Shown here piece by piece: positions 12,501 to 27,500 of a DNA stretch of 64,000 nucleotides. The stretch lies in assembly GCA_025267735.1 (NCBI GenBank), contig CM046307.1, positions 59,639,395 through 59,703,394 on the forward strand. Direction: 5' to 3'. Positions within the stretch are counted from its first letter, which is position 1. Each line of letters opens with the position of its first letter. Origin of the DNA: Mactra quadrangularis. Taxonomy: Eukaryota > Mollusca > Bivalvia > Venerida > Mactridae. The position numbers and the translations under genes are program-made. Below the pieces are notes generated by a model. It had not been told where the DNA came from. It did not search any database and was given only the letters and a program-made list of their open reading frames with translations.

Positions 12501-15500
12501 CTATTCATAGTTTTTAAATCATCAATTAATTATTTGTTTTCATGATTGTCCTTATGCTGCTCTATTAATCTTAATTATGTAGAACTGTGTAATATGTAAT
12601 GCTATAGTGGAAATAGTGGTCCAGTATTTGGACCTTTGTTAAGGGATTGAGAGATTCTGGGTTGCAGCCCCTCTAAGGCCACTGCTGATTTCCTTCAGCA
12701 AGAAATTTACCTGTACAGTAGTTCCACTCCACTCAGGTGTAATTGGGTATTGTGAAGGACACATGCTTGAAGTTGAAGGTATTTTCATTAAACAGCAGTT
12801 AGTTGTAGTAAAATATGTAGAGTCTGCTGAACATTTATAGTTATGGAAGAAGATTTTATCTAAAAACTTTTTTATCAATACAAAATTATGATATATTTGA
12901 GTATAAATTCCTATGGCCTTCTTATGTATCATAAATGTTATTATCTTTATTATCATCTAGTGTAATAAGGTTTAAAGGTTTATTTTAGGCATTATTCCTG
13001 GCTAATGGACCAGCATTTAAACAGAACTTTACTGCTGAACCATTTGAAAATATAGAATTATACAACTTAATGACAGGTAAACCTTTAATATCTTTTTATA
13101 TATCTACTGGTATGAAGTTTCTTTAGAAATGGCCATGATCCATTGATTAGTGCAGAAGATTTCTGAAATGTCACACTGGTTTCAATTTCTAACAATTCTG
13201 TAATATTGTTGAACTTGACTGCTATCTAGACATTGTTTGCATTCAGCTGATATCGGACTGAAATGTAGCCAGGTTGCACATCCTGTGTTTATCCGTTATC
13301 CGAATCCGATATCAGGCCAATATTGAAACTGATATCGGGCCAACATTGGACCCATATACCTGTAAAATGTTTGCTTGGCTGTGGACACTTGCTCATATAA
13401 ACTCTAGGTTCTGTTGAGGCAGTTTTATGATGATGTTCTCTTTCTACAGTGACCATTTCTGGGTAGCATTACTTGATGATCCTAGGCTGTGGACACTCAC
13501 TCATATAAACTCTAGGTTCTGTTGAGGCAGTTTTATGATGGTGTTCTCTTTCTACAGTGACCATTTCTGGGTAGCATTACTTGATGATCCTAGGCTGTGG
13601 ACACTCGCTCATATAAACTCTAGGTTCTGTTGAGGCAGTTTTATGATGGTGTTCTCTTTCTACGGTGACCATTTCTGGGTAGCATTACTTGATGATCCTA
13701 GGCTGTGGACACTCACTTATATAAACTCTAGGTTCTGTTGAGGCAGTTTTATGATGGTGTTCTCTTTCTACAGTGACCATTTCTGGGTAGCATTACTTGA
13801 TGATCCTAGGCTGTGGACACTCGCTCATATAAACTCTAGGTTCTGTTGAGGCAGTTTTATGATGGTGTTCTCTTTCTACGGTGACCATTTCTGGGTAGCA
13901 TTACTTGATGATCCTAGGAGTACAGCTAAGTTGATGGACAGATCACTGTTATCAGTGTTATGTTGATGTTCATTAAGTCATATTTTTTTTTTAGTTTACA
14001 TCAAGTCACATTTTTTGTTTAGTTTTCACTATATGGTCAAAGTCATTGTTTTAATGACATGGTGACTAATCATAGGGCTCAAAAGCTGTTGCCATATATA
14101 CGAGGCTCACTGAAGAGATTGGGCTTTGTGGAGCTCTGTTGCCTCTATAATAAAGTCTTTATCAAAATTATTTCACATGTTTTTTAATTCAATGGTTCAT
14201 TACTATTATTTATTAGGTTTGATGTATAAATCCATTTTTGTTGTTTTAAAGAAATATTAAATATAACTGGAGTTGAAAACAATGGTACATATGGAAGTTT
14301 ACACTATATGTTGAAGAATGCAGGAACATTATCTAAGGAGATTGGAAGAGTGGTTCTAGATAAATGTACTGTTGATATCAACACAGTACAATCACCGCAT
14401 ACATGTGGCTGTAACAGTAATACTGTAAGTTGGTTATGGTGTCTTTTTTCTCTCTTTCTAATTGTATCTAAACATCATTTTCTTTATTTCTTTCTTTTTT
14501 TGCTGTTAACTATTTAATGATTTTTTTCCATCCATCATTATTTTGATTTAGCTAAATAAATATCCTGTTAATATTCCAAAAATTATCATACATATTATAT
14601 ATATCAGCATGATGGATACTGGTGAATGTAGTGTGTTACATGTCAAGGCAAGATATTCTCAGCAAAGCCCTGACAAAGAATTTTACTACTGGTATTCTAC
14701 TTTGTTTCTCATGTAATGTAAAAGCCTGTTGAAGCAACCACTGTTTTTGTTGATGTGCACTGATGCTCATGAAATCAGTACCCTGTAGAAAATCTGATTC
14801 ATTGGACTTTTTCAGTCCAAATCAAGACTTGTAACTGCTAAATAAGAAAATTTTAGAAATCACTTTTGGTTGTCAACAAGTTGTGATTCAACATGTAATA
14901 TGACAATGTGTCTTTCATTTTGGAGGCTCTCATGAAAGTCTAGGCTTGCCCAACTGAGTTGCCTTATTAAATTAAGTTGTTATTATAATTTATTATAGGA
15001 TTTAAACAATGATATATATCTACCTGAAGACAACCAGTATTTAATGTTTGGTTCACCATCTGTAGACACTAATGTTGACATGTGTTTATTGTACCAAAAT
15101 AATGTGACAATAGCTTATAGTAACTACTTTAACTGCCCACAGATGATGTCAACTGTTATACAAAATGGAACTGTGAGTATTTATCATGTTTATACATAGT
15201 CAGGGCTAGAATTAAACAAAAAAAAATGCAAATTTTTGTGAGTTCATTTTATTTCAACTTGCAAAATGAAAAAATCACTTTCATTTTTTCTCAAAATTTT
15301 AGTAGCATACATAATTTTTATTCTTATAATTATGCAGTATGAAAAACAACATAGTACTACAATGTATATTTAACTGTAGATAGAACAAGGGTGTTATTGT
15401 GGGATAGACCAAGAATCTCGAACATTTTTATGGTGAATCTGTAATCAATAATACCGATCTATCTGGTCGTTTCAATGCTGATTTGAGCCTTATTAGTTTA

Positions 15501-18500
15501 GACAGTAAAATTTTGTGTCGATTTCAACTTGCAAAAATTTGCGAGTTGAAATAAAAGTTACTTGCAATCTTCAAAATCCACTGGCATTTTGCGAGTATGC
15601 AAGCTTAAATTCGAGCCCTGGTTATAGTAGTTATAGTATATTTTGTCCTAGAATAAAACAAAAGCACTATTTTGGTGAGCTTATTAAATAACTCTATTGT
15701 ACTAAAGCACCCATCAAAGCTTGTGCTAATGTTTCTTTCTACAACAAAATATTGACAACTGTATTTCTTAGTTTGAAAATAATTCAGTAATACAATGTAT
15801 ATGTAGTGATATTTTACTATAAATAGTATTGATCTTACTTCTTGAACACCAACAATTCTTGGTCTTCATTTGTAAAGATAAACCTACTTGGTTGTTTTCT
15901 TAAGCAAGGAACATGGTTCCAATTGTTCAGTACTGCATGTGATACCAAAAGGGGTTTATGTAGTGAAATATTACTATACTAATGGCTATTATCTATTCTA
16001 ATCAATGGAAATAATTGAATTAAGTAAATAATGCCAAACATTAATGTATTGCTAAATTTTATTCAACTGTCTGTGGTGCTTACATTTACTCTGCTGATTT
16101 AAATATTCACTACAGTATTTCTGTTCTCAGGATCAATAATAATATCTTTAAATCAGGAGAGTTTTTTTGTATGTGCCTCTAACATTTGTACAAAATTTAA
16201 CAGTATAATAAAAAGGAAATAAATATAAAAGCACTAGGCATACATGCTCATCTTATAAATAACCATGGCAGTAGTTATCAATACTTGTACATATTTTTTT
16301 CTTAGGTATATGATGAAGCAGAATTTTCAGTGGATATAGAGAGATGTTGGATAAATGATACAAGAATAACATCTGAACATTGTACAGTAACATCTTCTGA
16401 TAATAATTTAAAACTTTTACCATTGTTTCCAAAAAGTAAGTTTTCAACATGGGTTTGTATTTATATAATAAGGGACTTTAGTCAGTTATTTCCCCTTGTA
16501 TACTCTTCAAATAGGCAGGTCCAATTAGTTGGCTTACTTGGATTTTACCATTACTTTTCAATGTCAATTTGCCATTATTTAATCTTATATAACTTTTTTG
16601 TACATCATTCAATTTGTTTGAAAATCAAGCTAAGTACTGTTAGGGTAAGGAACTATCTAAATTTCATCACTCCTATTAATATCTTAATTAACATATAAGA
16701 TATTAGATGAAATATTTTATTATCCTTACATAGGACTCTAGTGATAAAGTCCAAGGATTCCAACTGGTAGGACCTACTTACAAATTGGATTGCTTCAGAT
16801 TTTATCTAGGAAAGATAACTGACTAAAGTCTCTCATTTCATATATGAGTTGGCTGCGAGTAAATATTCTATCATTATGTCATTTATCAATGGAGTTGATT
16901 CAGAACTCAAGTTGATAGGTTTTTCAAGCAGAATGTTTGAACCAGATGTAGATCTATTTGTGAGAACTAAGTTGAATTAAAAATGAAATATTCACTCTTA
17001 TTTATATTAGGCTTGTGCGACTTTGCATCATTTTACTTATCTTTCTACTTCTTGATTCCTAATATGTTTTTCACTTTTTAAATAATGTAAATAACTTGAA
17101 CATGTTTCCCAGCGGTCAACATGGAAGATTGGATTGATCCAAATGTGTAGCCTCGTTCAATAAAGTCTTTATTACTTTTATCATTGTTTTTATGTTTATT
17201 TTTTAGATTCAAAACTTATGGACACAGGCTACTTTACATCCACAGTATTGCCTCTGTATACAGGGTTTTATACAGGTAAGTGATGTATTTCATAAAATGT
17301 ATGAGATTTATAAAGGGAGATATCTGGTAAAACTAGTATATGCTCTTGATGTTAAATGACAGATAGCATCTACTGTTAAAACTTAAAAAGATTAAGTACA
17401 TACATGTATTATAGTTTCATGGAAAACGAAATTATGTTACAATTACTTAAAGTGACTATTTTGATGGTTACAGCCTGAAGACAGCAATATATTAAATCAT
17501 AACCTGCTTCCTTTGAATTGAACATGTAATATTTTATATACTAACTAAGAGATGCTGATCCTAATAATATATTGGTAAAATGATTAATTTGACGGCACTA
17601 TTTATTTTAAATGACACATGCTTAATACTGTATATATAATACAAAAAAGGCTCAAAAAGGTCAATTTTTCTTAACCGACCATTAGCTCACAATGGCATTT
17701 GTTTTTAACTTACTGGCACAAAAGCCCCCTAAACATACAAACAGTTGTTCAGTGTCATGATTGGTATTGTAGGTATATGGAAGGATATGTACACTTTGGT
17801 ACAAGATTATACAAATTTATACGGAGAAGTCAGTATAACATCTGGACCTATATATGATTATAATAATGATGGATTATATGAAGGTTTAAATAATAAAACA
17901 AGGTGAGTGATGCATTGAAAATTGAAACTTCCCTTTAGATCTACCACTTCTCTAAATGGATTTTTGGTGACTTTATATTTATAATACATACAGCAGATTT
18001 TGCTGAAATTATATAGTCTCGATTAAAAAATTTAAAATGAGTATTTTCACAGCATGGACACACTGATTGTAAAGATAATACATTGTATTTGGATATTACA
18101 TATAGTCAAAGAACAGGTAGGATTTGGATTGGATTTGAACCATCCCAGAGCTGGCTATCCAATAATTAACAGTCAAACAAAGTAACCACTCTGCCATGCC
18201 AGGCGGCCTGCTTCTTATTTTGTTGTCTGAGTACTTGCTACTTTGTGCATGAGATTCTTCTGTTTTGAAAATGATTTTATCAGAACGCTATGTAAATACA
18301 ACTTTTATTTTTCTAGGTACTTTGATACAGAAAATACTATACCTGTACCTTCACACATATATACTATATTAATTAAATGTAATAAGAAGGGAGATAACCT
18401 ACCATGTACTGATGGTTTTGATACATTATCTTTTATATTACCTCATCTACAGCAGATTCCAAACTGTTTGGTAAGTTTACAACACTTATCTTAGACATGG

Positions 18501-21500
18501 ATTTTATAAAACGGATTTGCAACAAAGTGCTTTTTTGAATATTCATGGTTGTCCCTGTCAATAACTGGCTGAAGCAGGCTGTACAAACTATTCCAGAGTT
18601 TAAAAACTTAATTTATGTTTTTGTACATGTCTTCCATGCAACTTGTGAAAGTTAATGAAGATTTTGACGATAAATTGTTGCAATTATGACTGAAAATATG
18701 ACTTCAGGTGATGTAAAATAGGGCTAAAAAATGGCGGATCAGCAGAAAAATGTATAGTTTTTTTAAACAGTCTGTGAGCATTATTTACCTCAACTGGTTA
18801 CCTGTATCAAAAAGGGTGGATCAAATAATTTTAGGTAATGTATTTAAGATTCAAAGTGGGATAGCACCAGGTTACCTCAAAGAGCATTTCATTCCTACTA
18901 GTTCTATTCACAGCTATTCCACAAGGCAAAGAATTTTTGTGATGCGTTAGGAACTATTTTCTCAGAAACAGGCAGGTTCAGCCTACCTAAGGTCAAAGGT
19001 TTTGGCAAAAAGTCTTCTACTTTTAATGGGTGTTTTTCTGTGAAATGAAATGCCACAAATCCTGTTGCCCGTGACAACCACTTTTTAGTTCGGGCAACCA
19101 ACAATTTCTTTTGGGCATACAAAATTCTGCAAATGAGATACAGTGGTTGCTTTAGTATGATCTGTTCGGACAAACACTTTCATATCCTAATTTCATAAAC
19201 TGAGTAAGTGAGTGTGCAACAGCATGGAATGTATACAACAAAATACTATTTTTAAGACAAAATACCTTTTCTGAAATAATGATGATCTTTCATATTTGAT
19301 ATCGTCTGCAATGGCTTCACTTTTCTCAAACTAGGAATTATTTACTTTGATCTCTTAATCATGTTGTTGTTTTATCTTAGAAACAAGATGTCTACCTCAA
19401 AGATAATGTTGCTAGGATACGTGATATTGAAATATTGACTGGTTTACAATTTATGACATCATTTAATGTTACCATGGCAGCTAGATTGAGAACATTTCTA
19501 CCAGAAAATCTGTGGGAATCATCTATGCCTAAATCATGGACAGAGTTAGAATATCCATCTGAAAATGCTTGTACATCAGAGTAAGTTAAATATTCCAACT
19601 AGAAACTCGGACTTCCTGATCCCCTAGTCTCGCACCCAGAATCATATGAATTCATACTTATTAAGAACTGCTAGACATTGGAATAGTCTCCCATACTAGG
19701 TCAAATCCCGTCCCAGCCTAGAATCCTTCAAGAATAGGCTGGTAACTATCACAGTTTTGTTCCTTATCAGTAATGTTTTTATCCTTGCACTTGTTTATCT
19801 CTTTTCTGTTTACCATTTGCTTTACTTTATTCCTTTAACTTTGCTCTTAATATATGTTTTTATTTTAACCAATTTTTTCCTGACAAGCTCCTTTCTATTA
19901 TAGCCAATATTGATGGATAGGGAGTAACAAGTAGATGTAAATCATTCGACATCTGACTATGAATGTAATTTATGTTACGTTGTGGTAAAATGCATGTATA
20001 TTGACTTTTTGTTGCATGAATTTAAAAATAATATCGTATGAAAACTGATAACAGTATCCTTGCATTTAATTTCATTTTGTTGTACAAATAACCATTCTTG
20101 CATTTTTTTAAGGGCATATTTGTAATAACATTGTGAAGAACAGTAAAGTTCCACTTTTAGGACCATTGGTCTAAATAGTGGAACTTTTTAAAGTAGAGAC
20201 CTTTTCTTTTTAAATTAAGGATTTGGTACTTCAAAATTGTCAAATATCCCATGAATTTGCTTTACCCAAGGTGGTCTTATTAGCAAATTTTAATGGACAT
20301 ATATTAGTACTGCAATATCATATACAATGTAGTTACAATCCAATACAAAACAATATTTATTTTTTTAGATTTATCTATGAACTGATTATTGCCTTGGTAG
20401 CGCTCTGGGATTTGGAATCTCGTGTCCCGAGGTGGGTACGGGTTAGAATTCCACCCGGGGAGGTTATACCCTTCCATGAAAATTAGACAATAATGTAAAT
20501 TTTCCTCCATTGATTAGATAATATGGAGAAGTTTCCTGCCTTGTGGAAGGGTAGGTGAGTACTGGTTATAGACAAGGGTCCAGGAAAGCTAGGTTAGGTG
20601 TGCTGGACGCCGTGAAATGACCTAAAAATGTGTTGATACGGCGTTAAATCCAATAAATAAAAATAAGATTATTGCCTTAAACAATATCATATAGTTACGA
20701 TGTATATTTATATTTCAGTTATCAACCAGTGCTATTGATATCACTAGGAGGTTTTCGTGCCGATTATTTAAACAGAAATGTAACACCTACATTATCACGC
20801 CTCACAGACTGGGGTGTAAAATCACCATATATGAGACCTGTGTTTCCAACAAATACATATCCTAACCATCAATCTATAATAACTGTAAGTATGAAAACAG
20901 GCATTATAAGAGCAATAGGTTCTTTTACTGGTGGTCTGTTTGTAGGATATTTATTTGTGCACACTGGTATGTTCGTACTGTGTTTGTAGGATATTTATTT
21001 GTGCACACTGGTATGTTCGTACTGTGTTTTCCAAATAAGCTAAGTTTGTAAAGCATCAGACTTGCATTTAAGAAGCACTAAATCGATCCCGATCATTCCC
21101 AAGTTAGATTTGGTTCAATAAGTCTGAGACTAATGCCTTGAAATCTTTAAGACAAGTTAAAGCAAAGACTGGCTAGGTCATGCAAATAAAAGTTCATCTT
21201 TTTAAAAATAGCCAACTGTCCATTAGTTTAATGTAATAATAATGTTATATATACAGGGTCTATATCCAGAATCACATGGTATCATTCAAGATGATATGTT
21301 CGATCCAGAGATTGGACAATTTTCTAAAAACAGAAAAGATACTCGTTGGTGGGGTGGAGAACCGGTAAGTATAAATGTGTTTTAACTGACAAGCAAAATA
21401 TCTGTGGACATTAATTTTATACTTAAAAAGATCGTTTTCATGCAAAACATTTTGCTGGATCAACTGCATTTTTTGTTTTATGTCATACCCTTGCTTTGAA

Positions 21501-24500
21501 ATTTAATATAGGTGCAGATTTTTTTTAAGTAATTGAAAAGTTCAATTTTGAAAAAAAATAGGCAGATGAGCTAGACTATTCAAGAATTGTGTTTAATTTT
21601 AACAAATGACTATGTATATTATTCAGTTTTTAAGGGAAAAAATGTGTGTATATACTTTTAAAAGAATATTTTTACCTTGGAATGATATTTAATCACATAT
21701 AAGTTAATCACATGTATTAAAAAGAATAAGCCACCAAGCTAACTCAGTTGGTAGCACGCAAGTCTACTGATCAAGGGGTTGTGGGTTCCATTCCTGGACA
21801 GGGCATACTTTTGTGGAGCTTGGTTATGAAATTATTTCTATGGTAGGGCAGTTGTCAGTCACTGACAAAAGTATGTGCCTAGTAGTTTGTTTACAGCTAA
21901 ATCCAGAGATATAGCCTTTCCAAGAACAGTGAGTAGTTGGACTGACCGCTGTGATATAACCTATACAATGTGTTGCTTCTGCATTAAAACCCAACAAAAA
22001 TAAATAAAATTAAAAAGAATTATGATAATATTATTTTAGATATGGATGACTGCAAGGAAACAAGGTTTGAAAACAGCATCATATATGTGGCCAGGTTCTA
22101 ATATCAATGGTAAGTATATTAGTATTTCACTTGTTAACTCTTACTTATAGATATCATTTTCAGTTGTTAACTCAGGCTTAGCTTTCTTTCACTGTCAATT
22201 GGATTTAGTCAGTTATCAAACTTAGCCAAGATAATTTATCGGCTGCAAGCTTTATTAAGCTAGAACGGTTTTACATTACCCTGGCATCAATATTTAGTAA
22301 AATTTTACTCTCAGAGGTTCATTTGTATCAATGAATATCTATTTGCTGATCCAAAAAAGTAAATGTTGTTTCTTTTAGCCAGTTAAATAATATGTTTCAA
22401 TAATAATGATAATATTTATTTGGCATAGTGTGCACATAGCATAATTGCATTAACATATATCACAGCATGTTGTAATTAACTATGACAAGCACACCAACAC
22501 CAGGGATAGCACAAAAAAAGGGCAAGCCCTTATTTCCATTATGGTCCCGTCCATCAATACACAAAGTTGTGATTCTGTATGATATATTACTTGTTCTAAT
22601 ACGGAAGTGTTTTATTTTAGGTTCTTATCCAGATTATTGGTATGATACTAGTCAGTAAGTATTTTATTTGTATTAATCATAATGACACTACTGACCATCT
22701 CTACTATACTGAGAAAGAAGCCTGTGGAATCATATACCCACATATAAATTGCTGTAGTGACTTTGAGTAATATAGTACATGTACATATGAATTTCAGAAC
22801 TTCCTTCATATGTTTGCGCTTCAATGTAAAGATGAGATAAATAATCCTTTGTGATTTAAATGTAAAGATGAGATAAATAATCCTTTGTGATTTAAAGGTT
22901 TATAAATCAAAAGCCCACCTTGCTAGTCTGTTGCACCTAAGTCAACTGATCAAAGGGTGATGGGTTTGAATTCCAGGGAAGCTTACTTTGGTGGAGTTAG
23001 GCCATAAAGTAATTTCCATGGCCATTCTCTCGCCTAGGGCAGTGGTCAGTCACTGACAGAAGTATGTACCTAGTAACTGGTTTACAGCTAAATCCAGAGA
23101 TTTAGCCTCTCCAGGTACAGTGAGTAGGTGGACTGACCGCCATGATATGACCTATACAATGTGTTGCAACAGAGTTAAACCCAATAAAAAAAACCTACAT
23201 CCTAGATTAATCTCCTTAAACAGATATTAGATAGACCGCTGTGGTATAGGATCTTTTAGGGTCGCTCCGAGGGTCATGGCGAGATGACCTATGTGTCTAC
23301 TAATCAATGCATAGCTTTCATCTAGAAGAAACACTATCTACAGCATCTTGATTTTGTAATTTCTATTTTTATACTGAGATTTGCGTGCTAATTAGATGGT
23401 AGTGTCATTCACAGACTATGATTGGACTGCTATTTTCAAATTGTGTAATGTAGACCATGTAAACAAGTTACTAAACATGATAATTGCCTCATGAATATCA
23501 AAATGAGAATAAATCACCTGAACGTGACCCTCAAAACGAAACAGCCAGATCTAAATGAGCAAGTAGGCCAGCAGAGAATTTTAGATCGTGTTTTTAATCA
23601 GATTGCTGCTAGTTGTGTATTTATGTATTACATGGATGATTTATGTTGATTATTCACAGAGGGCCAAGTAGTTATGGAATACAACAAGTTATGAATTGGA
23701 TGACAATGAGTCCTGATAAAAGACCTGAGTTTATCTCCCTTTATTTTGACCTTCTAGATACTACAGGGATAAAAGAGGGACCTAGTGATCATGCTGCGGT
23801 TTGTCATTTATATGAATTTATAAGCTAGCTTTCCTTAGATGATTACTACTATCTATTTATTAATTACCGTTTTTCTATTTTAATGTTTTTGTGATCCACC
23901 ACTGTTGCAATATTTCACTTGGACCTTTTTAAAGTAAAAAAATGGAAAAGTGTGTTTTAAAGTCTGTTTCCATATACATATGTTCAGCCAACTTTACAAT
24001 ATTGTGTTGATCATTGAAATCACTTTCAGGCAGGTGAAACTTCACAGTAACAATTTATATTTGCTGAAGTAGAGCAACTGTAGTTAAATTTCTTGCTCAT
24101 GGAAATTAACAGTGCTCCTAGTGGGGTTCAAAGCTGAACTAAGCTGAGCATTAATATATAATACACATTTACTTTTAGATTAACTGATCGCTGATATTTT
24201 GATTTCTGAAAGCTGATTGGTACATGAATTGTTGACTAATTACTAATCAAATTAGTTGTTTTATTGTAGATTGACCAATCACTGATCAGTATTGATAATA
24301 CTCTTCATGATCTAATGGATTTATTGTTTCAACAAGATTTACATTTTTGTACAAACATTGTTATAGTCTCAGACCATGGTATGTTTTATATTCTGTACTT
24401 GTGTTATTTGAACTCTGTTTCCCTTTTCTATCTTATTTTTGGAAGGAATTTTTTTCAAAAAATTCCTTTCTATGTCAGCGCTCTGCGAAATTTGAAAAGA

Positions 24501-27500
24501 ACGAACAACACCTAACAATGAGTAAATGCACCCAAGAAAATAGTGCAGTAGAAAAATATGAATACTATCAAACGTAGATGAATTGAAAAAAACTAATTTA
24601 AACAAATACTTAAAATTATGATATTTAATGTTTCTTTACATTAATCAAACAATGTTCATACTGTGTACAGAGAATAGTTATTTTGTATTATTGCGCATTA
24701 TTATCTGCCACTTCCATTGTATAGACGATTTTCACAGCTGGAGTTTACTGTGAGAACGTAGAGCGATGACCAGGTGTCAAAGTTATGCAACGAAATATGA
24801 GGTTAGTGGCTGAATGGATGACCGTTGTAAATTAATGTTACTCTGTTGATTTATTTAATTAATTTGTATTTTTGGGGTTAAGCTACAACAATTTGATCAT
24901 ATGTTCGTCCGATTTACCGCACTTAAAATTCGAAAATGAAAAAAATAAATAATAATATTGGACAGTAAATGCAATTGGAACAAAATACAGTCATTTATGA
25001 TGTATGTACAATATTAAAAGCATTAATGCTACTTACAACAAGTAATCTTTTTTAACAACAACCTGCAAGATAATCAGAGCTATATACCCTGAAACCCAAG
25101 ATCAAAATAATTAAGTCCAAAGAAGAAAGACTTTGACATATTTTATCTTTAAATGTGCATGATTATTTGTATCACGTCAATATGATGAATAAATTACTTA
25201 AAACATAACTTATAATGCTTTTCTGAATTACACATTATGATTTTGTTTTCTGTGAAAAGTCCATATTTAGCATGCTTTTATACATATGGTACATAAATGT
25301 TCATGCAAATATCACAAATTTATTCTCTGCCTTCCGCTCGCTTCTCAAAATGCCAAAATGGGGGAAAAAAATTTCACTCGCTCGCTCCAATTTTTTAGAC
25401 AAAATCCATAGAACATAATTATGATCAATTTGTTGTGGCCTTAACCCCATAGCAACACATAGTATAGGTTATATCACCACGATCAGCCCACATAGTGTTC
25501 CTGAAAAGGCTAAATCTCAGGATTTAGCTGTTAACCAACTACTACGGGCATGATTTAGAATCAGTGGTAGGAAGGGAGAACGAAAATTATTGCATACCTA
25601 AGCTCTACGAAAATATGACCCGCCCGGGAATGGAACCTACAACACCTTGATCAATAGAATAATGTGCATGTGAAATGAAATATGAAACACAGTTGACAAT
25701 GAATGATAAAGAGATAATGATGGAAAATCTTTAAGAAATTCCTTCCAACAGTACTTTCAGTACTTTGATTGTGAAATGTAGCTGGGTTGTATATATAGTA
25801 TATTACGTTTAAATAATTTGTGTTTTATATTCATCAACCTGAAAAGCTAAGTTGGGAGAGTCCCTGATTTGCAAGCAGGAGTTTATGGGTTCAATCCCCA
25901 TAACAGCCACTTGAACTTTTCTCCTGCTATTACATGTAGAAAAGATGGGGGAACACAAGTTCATTGGTGTTTATCTGCGCAAGTAAACTATCTTATCTGC
26001 TACTAGGCTTATGTAATTTACAATGTACAATATGAAATGTGTTTTTTACCTAATAAACTGCTCTAGTAAATATTTCTATGTTTTACTGATACAAACATGT
26101 TCGATCTTTAGGTAAAGGTCACTTAGGTAAAAAAATCTTATTAATTGTATATGGTATGTATTATTAAAACAACAACATTGATTCATATGTCATAACAGCA
26201 GTTTAAATTTTTGACTGCTGTAAATAATGCAACTGCAAACTTCACTTACAGCATAATAGATTTTCTAAGCCATCTGGCTACCTCAGTTAGTTGCACACAA
26301 GTCTACTGATCAAGGAGTTGTAGGTTCAATTTATGGGCAGGGCATACTTTCGCAGAGTTTGGTCATGAAATAATTTCTATTCTCCCACCGACCACTGATT
26401 CTAAATCATATAGGGCAGTTGTCAGTCATTGACTGAAGTATTTGCCAAGTAACTAGTTAACAGCTTAATCCAGAGATTAAGCCTTTCCAGGGATGATGAG
26501 TAGGTTGACTGACCACTGTGATATGACCTATACAATTTGTTGCTATGACGTAAATCTCGAACCATTGACTAACAGATTTTTATGGAAATTATGAATAATG
26601 AAAAAAAGATGTTTGTTCTATTTTGTGTTATATTTGTAGGTATGGCAGATGTAAGTTGTCATAGAATAGCTAGATTAAAATATCATGTAGATTTTGATTA
26701 TTTATCTGAAAACTTCTATGTATGGGAAGGTACATTTGGAAGGATTGCTAATACATATAGATATAATAGTACTATAAGAGGAATATTAGTAGCTGATGAA
26801 CCAGGTAAACTTAATATTTGATTTACAAAGTCAAAAACAACCACACCTATCTTTGTTTTGATCCGCCATTTTGTCGTTTTTTTATACAATCACATGGTAT
26901 TTTTCCATGGTCACGGGATCTGTAACGTGACCTTCTGAGAATTTAGGAAATTACACGGAAGATTATGAGGTTTCAGAGTCTGTAATCCTTAACATGGAGG
27001 CTTCTTGATTTGCATATGTCCCAGCTGTGGCTATGCTGCTCATGTGATCGACATACACTGATTTATTAAAGACACATATCAGCCACAATTGGATTGGGAA
27101 ATTTATTGTGTCATTATTCACTATAGTATTTTATGGATGCTCACTAGAAACTTATAAAATATATGTGTTGGTATTGTTCCAGATTTTAAAAAAACATTGT
27201 TTTACAAATAATTTTTGACAATAAATTTAGTATTGCTTACAAGTATGAAATGCACAAAACGTTAGAAAAAATTCAATAGCTCTGAATTAGATTTAGTTAG
27301 AAATCTAAATTACAGTACTGGGAACATGCATGCTTTTAAAATGTGTGTGAAATTTGATTGATTAAAAATCTTCACTTCACTTTGCATGTATGCTTATATG
27401 CAAGTTAGTCATCCACTCTGAAAATTCAGACTACTTGAAAAAATATTAATGAAAATAAAAAACATGTCTTTTTTTCAGCGCCATACAATGGTTACATTCC

